Below are positions 1 through 7,701 of a DNA stretch of 64,000 nt, piece by piece. Origin of the DNA: a bacterium (lineage in GTDB: Bacteria; Sysuimicrobiota; Sysuimicrobiia; Sysuimicrobiales; Segetimicrobiaceae); assembly GCA_035295165.1 (NCBI GenBank), contig DATGJN010000047.1, positions 1 to 64,000 of the forward strand, read 5' to 3'. Within the stretch, counting starts at the first letter, position 1, and each line of letters opens with the position of its first letter. The position numbers and the translations under genes were made by a program. The notes under the pieces were generated by a model, which did not search any database, was not told where the DNA came from, and saw only the letters and a list, made by a program, of their open reading frames with translations.

Positions 1-84
1 CAACAGCGTCCGTTGCCGCAGCTGTCGGTGGATCTCCGCTCGGTGCTCATCCCGCAGCATCAGTGGCGCAGGGGGTCGGCTCAT
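1..84 (-). CDS. Probable transposase N-terminus (partial, runs off the window)
   Basis: Reading leftward from an ATG at 84-82, 28 codons stay open to the window edge and begin MSRPPAPLMLRDEHRAEIH. A short Pro-rich start followed by a charged helix with D-E-x-R-A-E resembles the N-terminal helix-turn-helix of IS630-type transposases. Only the first 28 residues are present, so the family call rests on resemblance. The sequence just upstream (96-145) is visibly AT-rich, including GTATCAATAC at about 114-123, and could be an element end. It could equally be another small DNA-binding protein. Confidence 0.35.
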   Translation of the reverse strand, partial: MSRPPAPLMLRDEHRAEIHRQLRQRTLL

Positions 85-420
85 GCATTGAGCATACACC
101 ACCCATCGTTAAGTATCAATACATTTCGGACAATGCACTAGGGACTGAACGAGATGGCCCTTGAGGCCGTGCAGGCGCTGGGGCGAAGGCGAAGAGGCTT
201 TCGGTCAAGGGGGTTAAGGCTGTGTTGGCGGCGACGAGGCACCATGATCCTGCGCGAACAACCTAGCGAGGCACTGCAGCGCGCCGAAGGATCAGACCGC
301 GTGGACCCCGGCGCGATCGGCGACTCACTCGCTCGCGTTGTGAGGAGAGGAGTCACGGCCCTGCGCTGGTAATCTTACCGTGCCTGGGCAGGCGCCGAGG
401 ACCTTTCGGAGGGGGCGCGC
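85..420. other. Non-coding stretch upstream of the leucine-dehydrogenase-like gene
   Basis: No credible gene was found on either strand. The left 60 bases are AT-rich, unlike the surroundings, with an imperfect inverted pair GTAT/ATAC near 114-123. The remainder is GC-rich without recognisable repeats. A strong ribosome binding site, CGGAGGGGG, lies just before the ATG at 421. A promoter for that gene should lie here, but no convincing -35/-10 pair was found. Confidence 0.5.
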
Positions 421-1512
421 ATGGAATCGATCCTTGGCTATATGGAGCGCTACGACTACGAGAACGTGTTCCTCTGCCAGGACCGTACAGTTGGGCTGCG
501 GGCCGTGATCGCGATTCACGACACCACGCTCGGCCCGGCGACCGGCGGGACGCGTATGTGGACATACGCGTCTGAGATGCACGCGATCGAGGACGCCCTC
601 AGGCTCGCGCGCGGCATGACCTACAAGTACGCCGCGGCAGGCATCAACCTCGGCGGGGGCAAGTGCGTGGTCATTGGGGACCCCCGGGCGGAGCGGAGCG
701 AGATGCTATTCCGCGCTCTGGGGCGGTTCATCAACCGCCTCGGCGGGCTCTACATCACCGGCGAGGACGTGGGGACGACGCTGCGCGAGATGGAGTACAT
801 GCGCATGGAGACGCCGTACGTCGTCACACTGCCGGCCTCGTGGGGCGGCGCCGGGCCGATCGGACCGGCCACGGCGTTCGGTGTCGTGCAGGGCATGAAG
901 GCGTGCGCGAACGCCGTCTTCGGCAGCGACTCGCTCGAGGGCCGGTCCGTCACAGTGCAGGGGATCGGCGCGGTCGGCTCGGAGGTGATTCCGCTGCTAG
1001 CGCAGGCCGGTGCGCACGTCACCATCGCCGACATCGACGCGGACAGGGTGAGCGCGCTCGCTGCCCGGTACCATGTCGAGGTGGCAACTCCCGAGGCCAT
1101 CGCCGGGCTCCAGGCCGACGTCTTCTGCCCGTGCGCGCTCGGGGGCATCCTGAACGCCAAGACGATCCCGCAGCTCCGCGTGCGGATCGTCTGCGGCTCG
1201 GCGAACAATCAGCTCGGGGACGAGGAGGACGGGCGCCGCCTCGAGGACCGGGGGATCATGTACGCGCCCGACTATATCGTCAACGCGGGAGGCACGATCT
1301 TCGACACCGACCGCCTGAACCCGGGCGGGTTCAACCGTGAGCGCGCGATGGGCAACGTCGCGCGCATCTACGAGACGATGTCCGCGCTGATCGGCATCGC
1401 GCGCAAGGAGCGAATCCCGACGGCGCAGGCCGCGGACGTGTTCGCGGAGCGGCGGATCGAGGCCGTACGCAAGGCCAAGCTGCTTGCCCACGAGGGTGAG
1501 CGGCGCATGTAG
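421..1512 (+). CDS. Leucine/Glu/Phe/Val-type amino acid dehydrogenase
   Basis: NAD(P)-dependent oxidative deaminase that would convert an amino acid, typically branched-chain, into its 2-oxoacid plus ammonium in the cytoplasm. The 363 residues match leucine dehydrogenases (about 360-370). The dimerisation/substrate domain carries the family's conserved lysines in MTYKYAAAG (K69) and LGGGKCVVIGD (K81). A Rossmann domain follows with VQGIGAVGSEV near residue 182. The late motif NAGGTIFDTD is also typical. The ATG is preceded by CGGAGGGGG. It stands alone, convergent with the molybdenum-hydroxylase operon, but a branched-chain-type importer and 2-oxoacid dehydrogenase E1 genes lie nearby, which would suit amino-acid oxidation. 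Exact substrate (Leu, Val, Phe or other) is not determinable. Confidence 0.88.
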   Translation: MESILGYMERYDYENVFLCQDRTVGLRAVIAIHDTTLGPATGGTRMWTYASEMHAIEDALRLARGMTYKYAAAGINLGGGKCVVIGDPRAERSEMLFRALGRFINRLGGLYITGEDVGTTLREMEYMRMETPYVVTLPASWGGAGPIGPATAFGVVQGMKACANAVFGSDSLEGRSVTVQGIGAVGSEVIPLLAQAGAHVTIADIDADRVSALAARYHVEVATPEAIAGLQADVFCPCALGGILNAKTIPQLRVRIVCGSANNQLGDEEDGRRLEDRGIMYAPDYIVNAGGTIFDTDRLNPGGFNRERAMGNVARIYETMSALIGIARKERIPTAQAADVFAERRIEAVRKAKLLAHEGERRM

Positions 1513-1594
1513 GCGCCGGGCGGAGCGATCGCCGCCGACGGCGGCCGAGACCGCGTGCGCGGGCCGCGAGCGTCGGAATAGACGCCCGGCGCCT
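1511..1594. terminator. Long inverted repeat between convergent genes, likely bidirectional terminator
   Basis: AGGCGCCGGGCG at 1511-1522 is the exact reverse complement of CGCCCGGCGCCT at 1583-1594: a 12-bp perfect stem around 60 nt. Inside it, GCCGCC (1531-1536) and GGCGGC (1540-1545) form a second hairpin. It fills the gap between two convergent genes, where a shared terminator is expected. There is no T-run, so Rho-independent termination is not certain. Confidence 0.6.
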
Positions 1595-1599
1595 TCCGT

Positions 1600-3909
1600 C
1601 TAGTCTTCGCCGAACAGTCCCAGCGCGCGCGCCACGCGCTCCGGTGTGATCGGCAGCTCCGCGATCCGGACGCCGATCGCATCTTCGATCGCGTTCGCGA
1701 CGGCCGCGGCCGGCGGGCCGATCGGCGGTTCTCCGATGCCTCGCGCGCCGAACGGGCCCTTGCCGTCCCCCGACTCGACGAGCAGCGGCTCGATGTCGGG
1801 CACGTCGAGCGAGGTCGGAATCAGGTACGCGGCGAAGCTGGTCGACAGGTTGACGCCGCGCTCGACGACGATCTCCTCCATGACCCCGTACCCCAGTCCC
1901 ATCACCGCGCCGCCCTCGATCTGTCCCTCCACGCTCTGCGGGTTGATCGCCGTGCCGACGTCGTGGCAGGCGACGTGCCGCAGCACGGTCACGGCGCCCG
2001 TCTCGGCGTCCACCTCCACCTCCACGGCGTGCGCCCCAAACGTGTAGTCGGGAAACACGCGCCCTCCGCCGCGTTCAAGGTCTACGGGATCGCCGGCTGG
2101 AGCGTGGTAGCTGCCGAGGTAGCTCCGGGGCACGCCGAGGCGGGCGCATTCCTTCATGACGTCGGCAAGCGTGACGCGCCGGCCGGACGCAGCGACGGCG
2201 CCGTTCTCCCGCAGCGCCACCCGGTCGACGGGCGTCTCGAGCATCTGGGCGGCGACCCGCACGATCTGCGTGCGCAGCTCTGTGGCCGCGGTGAGAACCG
2301 CGTTGCCGGACATGTACAGCTGGCGGGTCGCGGTCGTGGTGCCGGCGAGCGGCGTGAGCGCGCTGTCGGCGATGTGTACGGACACCCGGTCCGCGTCCAC
2401 GCCGAGGACCTCCGCCGCGATCTGGCACAGGGAGGACGCCTGCCCCCCTCCCACGTCCGGAACCCCGGTGCGGACCACCACGCTGCCGTCGGTCTCGACC
2501 CCGACCCAGGCGCTCGCCCAGTCGTGCAGCCAGACGATGCGGCCGTAGGGCTGGAGGTTGCACGCGAGTCCCCGGCCGACCCGGTGATGCGGCGTCGAAG
2601 GCGAGCGGGCGGGCCCGAGCGCCGTCCACGCGCGCCGCGCGGCCTCGGCCACGCCGACGTGATTGTCGAGCTCCTGGCCGACCGGCAGCCGGTCCCCGCG
2701 GCGCAGTGCGTTCGCGGTGCGCACCTCCAGGGGAGACAGACCCAGGCGCCGGGCGACCTGATCGATCTGCGACTCATACCCCAACACCATCTGCATCGCG
2801 CCGAAGCCGCGCATCGCGCTCGTCGGCGGGTTGTTCGTGTAGGCGACGCGCGCGTCAACCGCGACCGCGGGAGTCCGGTACGGGCCAGCGGCCGTCACGG
2901 TCGCGTACATCAGCACGAGCGCGCTGAGATAGGCGTAGGCGCCCGAGTCCGCCAGCAGCTCGACCTGCTGCGCGACGAGCGTGCCGTCCCGCATCGCGCC
3001 GGTACGGTAGTGCAACACGAACGGATGGCGCTTCGGGCGGGCGAGAAGCGACTCCTGGCGCGACCACACCATCCGCACCGGGCGGCCGGTGCGCGAGGCC
3101 AGGAGCCCGAGGAACACCTCCACGGTAACGTCTTCTTTGCCGCCGAAACCGCCGCCGACGTACGGGCCGATCACACGCACCTTGTTGTGCGGCAGCCCGA
3201 GCACGTCGGCCACGTCGCGGAAGTGCTCGATCACCTGCGTGGACGCGCGGATCACGACCACCCCGTCCGCGTCCACCCACGCGACGCCGGCCTCGGGCTC
3301 GAGGTAGGCGTGGTCGACGAGGCCGCATCGATAGGTGTGTTCGACCACGAGATCCGCCCGGGCGAAGGCCGCGGACACGTCCCCCCGCTGCACCTGCCAC
3401 CGGGCCAGCAGGTTGCCCTCGTCGTGCACGCGCGGGGCGTCCGCGCGAAGCGCGGCCTCCGGGTCGAACACCGCAGGCTGCTCCTCGTACTCGACCCGGA
3501 ACAGCTCGAGCGCCCTCGCGGCGATCTCACGCGTCTCGGCCGCCACGAGCGCCACCGGTTCCCCCTGGTAGCGGACCCGCTCGTCGGCCAGCACCTGGAT
3601 GCGCGCGCGCAGCGGGCCGACCGTGGTCGTCTGACCGGGGACGTCCGTCCACAGGGAATTGCGCGGGACGTCGCGGGCCGTGAGCACGGCCGCGACACCC
3701 GGCAGCGCGGCAGCGGCCGCCGTGTCGAGCCGCACGATGCGCGCGGACGGATACGGCGAGCGCAGGACCGCGCCGTGCAACATGCCCGGCATCTGCCAGT
3801 CCGCGGCGTAGAGCGTGCGGGCGCGGACTTTGTCGCGCGCGTCGTGACGGGGAAGCCGTTGACCGACGACGCGCAGCGCCTCCCGCGTGACGGCGGCGCC
3901 GTCAGCCAC
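1600..3909 (-). CDS. Molybdenum hydroxylase large (Mo-cofactor) subunit, xanthine dehydrogenase/CoxL family
   Basis: Catalytic subunit of a heterotrimeric xanthine-dehydrogenase-family enzyme, which hydroxylates a carbon of an N-heterocycle or aldehyde using water and molybdopterin. About 769 residues, normal for the family. Visible hallmarks: VGGGFGGKED (Mo-cofactor binding), SAMRGFGAMQ, and near the C-terminus GARGIGEPPIGPP with the conserved Glu that acts as active-site base. The motif is xanthine-dehydrogenase-like, not the AYxCSFR loop of form I CO dehydrogenase, so CO oxidation is unlikely. The GTG at 3909 was chosen because it overlaps the 2Fe-2S gene by 8 nt and gives an N-terminus alignable with the paralogue at 24813; an in-frame ATG at 3945 lacks a ribosome binding site. 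Last gene of a ten-gene leftward operon. Substrate unknown. Confidence 0.9.
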   Translation of the reverse strand: MADGAAVTREALRVVGQRLPRHDARDKVRARTLYAADWQMPGMLHGAVLRSPYPSARIVRLDTAAAAALPGVAAVLTARDVPRNSLWTDVPGQTTTVGPLRARIQVLADERVRYQGEPVALVAAETREIAARALELFRVEYEEQPAVFDPEAALRADAPRVHDEGNLLARWQVQRGDVSAAFARADLVVEHTYRCGLVDHAYLEPEAGVAWVDADGVVVIRASTQVIEHFRDVADVLGLPHNKVRVIGPYVGGGFGGKEDVTVEVFLGLLASRTGRPVRMVWSRQESLLARPKRHPFVLHYRTGAMRDGTLVAQQVELLADSGAYAYLSALVLMYATVTAAGPYRTPAVAVDARVAYTNNPPTSAMRGFGAMQMVLGYESQIDQVARRLGLSPLEVRTANALRRGDRLPVGQELDNHVGVAEAARRAWTALGPARSPSTPHHRVGRGLACNLQPYGRIVWLHDWASAWVGVETDGSVVVRTGVPDVGGGQASSLCQIAAEVLGVDADRVSVHIADSALTPLAGTTTATRQLYMSGNAVLTAATELRTQIVRVAAQMLETPVDRVALRENGAVAASGRRVTLADVMKECARLGVPRSYLGSYHAPAGDPVDLERGGGRVFPDYTFGAHAVEVEVDAETGAVTVLRHVACHDVGTAINPQSVEGQIEGGAVMGLGYGVMEEIVVERGVNLSTSFAAYLIPTSLDVPDIEPLLVESGDGKGPFGARGIGEPPIGPPAAAVANAIEDAIGVRIAELPITPERVARALGLFGED

Positions 3910-4381
3910 GCGGGGCCGCCCGCTTGGCGCACGCGGCGATCGCATCAACGATCTTGGTGTACCCGGTGCACCGGCAGAGGTTGCCGGCGATCGCGCGGCG
4001 GATCTCGGCGCGGCCGGCCTGCGGATTGTCTCTTAAAAAGGCGTACGCGGTGAGGATCATGCCGGGCGTGCAGAACCCGCACTGCGCGGCGCCGTGTTCG
4101 ACGAACGCCGCCTGGAGCGGGTGGAGCGCTTCGCCGTCGGACAGCCCGCGCAGGGTCACGATTTCCCGGCCGTCGACGCGGCCGGCGAGCACGAGGCAGC
4201 TGCTCACCGGCTCCCCGTCGAGGAGCACCGTGCACGTCCCGCAGACGCCCTCCCCGCACCCCTCCTTGACCTCGACCGCCCCGAGGTCGTCCCGCAGCAC
4301 GTCGAGCAGCGTGCGGTGCGCGGCGACGCGGTGTTCCCGGCGCTTGCCGTTCAGCGTGAACGCGATCCGGAGCTCGGTCAC
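3902..4381 (-). CDS. Molybdenum hydroxylase 2Fe-2S subunit (CoxS-like)
   Basis: Small electron-transfer subunit, 159 residues, the usual length for CoxS/XdhC-type proteins. The N-terminal plant-ferredoxin-like domain has C42, C47, C50 and C62 (GCGEGVCGTC), and the C-terminal helical domain has C101, C104, C136 and C138 (CGFCTPGMI and CRCTGY). All eight cluster ligands are therefore present. It passes electrons from the molybdenum centre to the FAD subunit. It overlaps both neighbours: ATGA with the FAD subunit gene upstream, and 8 nt with the large-subunit gene downstream, indicating tight translational coupling. Confidence 0.95.
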   Translation of the reverse strand: MTELRIAFTLNGKRREHRVAAHRTLLDVLRDDLGAVEVKEGCGEGVCGTCTVLLDGEPVSSCLVLAGRVDGREIVTLRGLSDGEALHPLQAAFVEHGAAQCGFCTPGMILTAYAFLRDNPQAGRAEIRRAIAGNLCRCTGYTKIVDAIAACAKRAAPRG

Positions 4382-5259
4382 GGGCCGACGCTCCCCGCGG
4401 CGCGGGCCGCCGCCCGGTCCAGCGCCCGCGCGGCGAGCACGCCGGCGAGGTGGCGGCGGTACGCGGCCGACGCGTGCACGTCGCCGTCCGGTTCGATCTC
4501 GAGCGGCCGCGCAGCCAGCGCCTTCCGGATCGTATCCCCCGTGGGCGTTTCGCCGGTGAGCGCTTCCTCCACGCGGGTCAACCGCTGTGGGACCGGTCCA
4601 ACCCCGGCCATCGCGACGCGGGCGCGCGCGACCCGCCCGGCCGCGTCGAGCTCCACGACCGCCGCCGCGGCGGCGATCGCGAAGTCGCCGACGCGACGGC
4701 TGAACTCCTCGATCGCGGACCCGGTCCGGGCGCCGGGGACCGGCAGGAGGATCCCGACGACCAGCTCGCCGGGCTGGAGCGCGGTGGTGAGGATCCCCAC
4801 GAAGAAATCGGCCGCCGCGATCTCCCGCCGTCCGCGCGCGCTTTGCGCGACGACGGTGCCGTCGAGCGCGCGGACGACCGCCGGGAACTCCGCAGCGGGG
4901 TCGGCGTGCGCGACGCTGCCGCCGATCGTGCCCAGCGCGCGCACGCGCACGTTGCCGATCAGCGGGGCGGCCTCCTGCAGAAGTGGGCAGGCGCCGAGCG
5001 CCCCCTCGCCGCGCTCGATCGCGCCGTGGCGCACGAGCGCGCCGATCTCGAGCATGCCGTTGTCGCGCCGGACCGTGCGCAACTCGCGGAGGCGGTCGAG
5101 GTCCACGACGATCGCCGGCCGCGCGAGGCGCAGCGTGAGCATCGGCACGAGACTCTGCCCGCCGGCGAGCGGCTTCGCGTCCTCGCCGCGGGTCGAGAGG
5201 AGCTCCAACGCCTCGGTGAGCGTGGCGGGTGCGGCGTACTCAAACGGTACGGCCGGCAT
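4378..5259 (-). CDS. Molybdenum hydroxylase FAD subunit (CoxM-like)
   Basis: Medium subunit (293 residues) carrying FAD and passing electrons to the final acceptor. Characteristic FAD contacts are AGGQSLVPML near residues 32-41 and TIGGSVAHADPAAEFP near 110-125. The ATG at 5259 is preferred over an in-frame start 30 nt upstream because GGAGGGGG lies just before it. The stop overlaps the 2Fe-2S gene start (ATGA), and the upstream SDR gene ends 17 nt before this start. Gene order FAD, 2Fe-2S, Mo is a common layout for this enzyme family. Confidence 0.93.
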   Translation of the reverse strand: MPAVPFEYAAPATLTEALELLSTRGEDAKPLAGGQSLVPMLTLRLARPAIVVDLDRLRELRTVRRDNGMLEIGALVRHGAIERGEGALGACPLLQEAAPLIGNVRVRALGTIGGSVAHADPAAEFPAVVRALDGTVVAQSARGRREIAAADFFVGILTTALQPGELVVGILLPVPGARTGSAIEEFSRRVGDFAIAAAAAVVELDAAGRVARARVAMAGVGPVPQRLTRVEEALTGETPTGDTIRKALAARPLEIEPDGDVHASAAYRRHLAGVLAARALDRAAARAAGSVGP

Positions 5260-5276
5260 CGCTCGAAGCCCCCTCC

Positions 5277-6062
5277 TCAGACGTCCCAACCGCCGTCGAC
5301 GATCAGATCGTGCCCCGTGATCTGCCGGCTGTCGTCGGACGCGAGAAACACCACAGCGCGGGCCACGTCGTCATCGGTGGAGAAGCGGCGGAGGGCGGTC
5401 TCGTCCACGTACTCTTCGAACACGTCGTCCTTCGTGGCGCCGCGCACGCGGGCTTTCTCGGCGATGATTCCGGTCATGCGTCCGCCCTCCACCACGCCCG
5501 GACAGATCGCGTTGACGTTGACGTTGAACGGACCCACCTCGAGCGCGAGCGTGCGGGTCAGCCCCCGCACCGCCCACTTCGACGACGAGTAGGCGGCGCG
5601 GTACCGGTACCCGCGCAGGCCGGACGTCCCGGCGATGTTGATGATCTTGCCGGAGCGCTGCGCGATCATCGCCGGCACGACCGCGCGGCAGCACAGGAAC
5701 ACGCCTCTCAGGTTTACGCCCAGCACGTGGTCCCACGCCGCGGGATCGATCTTGTGGAGCGGCGTCTCGATCGGCCCCGTCACCCCCGCAGCGTTGACGA
5801 GGATGTCGATGCGCCCGAACTCCTCCTGCGTCCGGAGCGCGAGCGCCGCCACCTGGTCCTCCGCGGTCACGTCCGTGGGCACCACGAGATACCGGCCGCG
5901 CTGGTCCCTGGTGCGGAGGTCCGTCACGAGCGCCTCGAGCGCCCCCGCCTCCCGCGCCGCGGCCACGACGTGTGCGCCCTCGCGCGCCAGCGACCCGCAG
6001 ATCGCGCCTCCCATGCCCTTCGCCGCGCCGGTGACGATCGCAACCCGGTCGCGCAGTTTCAC
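5277..6062 (-). CDS. SDR-family oxidoreductase
   Basis: Short-chain dehydrogenase/reductase, 261 residues, using NAD(P)H to interconvert an alcohol and a ketone. Motifs: cofactor loop TGAAKGMGG near residues 11-19, LVNAAG in the middle, and the catalytic Tyr-x-x-x-Lys in AAYSSSKWAV. The C-terminal HDLIVDGGWDV is typical of classical SDRs. The GTG start at 6062 overlaps the HyuB stop (GTGA), so it is translationally coupled. In this operon it probably oxidises a hydroxy intermediate. The SDR fold alone does not reveal the substrate. Confidence 0.9.
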   Translation of the reverse strand: MKLRDRVAIVTGAAKGMGGAICGSLAREGAHVVAAAREAGALEALVTDLRTRDQRGRYLVVPTDVTAEDQVAALALRTQEEFGRIDILVNAAGVTGPIETPLHKIDPAAWDHVLGVNLRGVFLCCRAVVPAMIAQRSGKIINIAGTSGLRGYRYRAAYSSSKWAVRGLTRTLALEVGPFNVNVNAICPGVVEGGRMTGIIAEKARVRGATKDDVFEEYVDETALRRFSTDDDVARAVVFLASDDSRQITGHDLIVDGGWDV

Positions 6063-7699
6063 GGCGCGTCCCCCCTCTGAGGGTTCGACATGTAGCCGTT
6101 CCACAGGTCGGCCTGCACGAGCTCCGTCGGCCGCTCCGCCGGGGGCCCGAACCCCCCGCCCCCGCAGCTCTCCACGACCACGAGATCGCCGCGCTGGAGG
6201 TCGCGGTTGTCCTTGCCCCGCAGCGGACTGTACCGCCCCTCCCGCTCCAAGAGTACGCGAAACGGGGCCCCGTCTCCCCCACCAAAGATTCCCCACGGCG
6301 CGACCCGCACCCGCTCGATCATCGTGGCGAGCTCCGCGTGCGGGCCGAGGAGCCGGTAGGCGCGCCGCAGGCCCAGCCCGCCGCGGTGGCGCCCGCCCCC
6401 GGCGCTGTCCGGGATCAGCTCGCACCGCTCGACGCGCAGCGGATACTCGCTCTCGATCACCTCGACCGGCGTGTTCATGACGTTGCTCATATGCACGCGC
6501 ACCGCGTTCGTGCCGTCGCGGCCCGCACTCCCACCCTCGCCGCCGCCGTGCACCTCGTACAGCAGGTAGGGCCGCCCGCTCTCGTGCCGCCCGCCGAAGA
6601 TCACCAGCCCCGACGTTCCCGGTCCGCCGGCGACGATCCGGTCGGGGAGGACCGGCGCGAGCGCACGGAGCAGGGCGTCGACGACGCGCTGAGACGTCTC
6701 GTGGTTGCCGCCGACGCGCGGCGCCTCCGGCCCGGGGTCGAGCAGCGACCCCTTGGGAATCCGCACATCGATCGGGCGGTAGCAGCCGGCGTTCGCAGGG
6801 ATGTCGGGGCCAAGCAGCGCCCGGGCCGCGTAGAAGACGGCGGACGCGGTGACGAAGCGCGTGGCGTTCAGGGGGCCGCGGGCCTCCGGTGCCGTGCCCT
6901 CGAAATCGGCGCGGAACGTGTCCCCGTCCACGGACACGCGGACGGCGATCCGGAGCGGCCCGCTCTCTCCGTCGTCGTCCAGCCAGTCCTCCCCCGCGTA
7001 CGTGCCCGTCGGCAGCTTCGCGATCTCCGCGCGCATCATCGTCTCCGATTCGTCGAGGAACCGCTCCATGCATGCGGCGACGACCTCGGCCCCGAAGCGC
7101 TCGAACACCTCCCGCAGGCGCGCGGCGGCCACGGCGTTCGCGGCGTACTGGGCGAGGATATCACCCCGCCGCTCCTCCCGGCCGCGGACGTTGCTCAGGA
7201 CCATGTCAAGCATGGGCTCGTTCGGCTCGCCCCCCAGAAACAGCGGGACCGGCGGAATGCACAGACCCTCGGCGTAGCGGTCCCGCGCCGCGGTGACGTA
7301 GCTGCCCCGGCGGGCGCCGCCCACGTCGGGCCAGTGGGCGAGGCTGATCGCAAACGCTGCCGGCTGGCGGCCGAAGAACACCGGCGTGATCGCCTTGACG
7401 TCGGGAAGGTGGTTGCCGCCGACCTCCGGGTGATTCGTGAAGTAGACATCGCCCTCGCGCAGCGCCGACGCCGGGACCCGCCGCAGAAACTCCTCCACCG
7501 TGAAGGCCATCACGCCCAGGTGGATCGGAATGTCCTGGCCCTGCGCGATCAGCCGTCCCTGCGCGTCGGTCAGTGCGCAGGACAGATCCCCGGCTTCCTT
7601 CAGCACCGGCGAACGCGCGGACCGCATCAGGACGACGCGCATCTCCTCCGCGATCGAGAGGATCGCGTGGCGCACGACTTCCACGGTAACGGGGTCCAT
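6059..7699 (-). CDS. Hydantoinase/oxoprolinase B subunit
   Basis: HyuB-family subunit, 546 residues, partner of HyuA in ATP-dependent opening of five-membered lactam or hydantoin rings (N-methylhydantoin, 5-oxoproline and related). It starts MDPVTVEVVRHAILSIAEEM, the standard N-terminus. SARSPVLKEAGDLSC, HLGVMAFTVEE and FTNHPEVGGNHLPD, followed by the C-terminal GGGGFGPP, are typical. The ATG at 7699 is 2 nt after the HyuA stop; an in-frame GTG at 7705 overlaps that stop and is an alternative. Which ring it opens is unknown. Known family members differ (hydantoinase, 5-oxoprolinase, acetone or acetophenone carboxylase). Confidence 0.9.
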   Translation of the reverse strand: MDPVTVEVVRHAILSIAEEMRVVLMRSARSPVLKEAGDLSCALTDAQGRLIAQGQDIPIHLGVMAFTVEEFLRRVPASALREGDVYFTNHPEVGGNHLPDVKAITPVFFGRQPAAFAISLAHWPDVGGARRGSYVTAARDRYAEGLCIPPVPLFLGGEPNEPMLDMVLSNVRGREERRGDILAQYAANAVAAARLREVFERFGAEVVAACMERFLDESETMMRAEIAKLPTGTYAGEDWLDDDGESGPLRIAVRVSVDGDTFRADFEGTAPEARGPLNATRFVTASAVFYAARALLGPDIPANAGCYRPIDVRIPKGSLLDPGPEAPRVGGNHETSQRVVDALLRALAPVLPDRIVAGGPGTSGLVIFGGRHESGRPYLLYEVHGGGEGGSAGRDGTNAVRVHMSNVMNTPVEVIESEYPLRVERCELIPDSAGGGRHRGGLGLRRAYRLLGPHAELATMIERVRVAPWGIFGGGDGAPFRVLLEREGRYSPLRGKDNRDLQRGDLVVVESCGGGGFGPPAERPTELVQADLWNGYMSNPQRGDAP

Positions 7700-7701
7700 C
7701 G

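Noticed and set aside
1963-4053. Very long open frame (about 700 codons) opposite the molybdenum-hydroxylase large subunit
   Set aside because: High-GC codon bias keeps antisense frames open; the translation is Arg/His/Gly/Ala-rich with no motifs, while the opposite strand encodes a recognised enzyme.
1600-5259. Carbon monoxide dehydrogenase (form I CoxMSL)
   Set aside because: The large subunit has SAMRGFGAMQ instead of the AYxCSFR active-site loop needed for form I CO oxidation.
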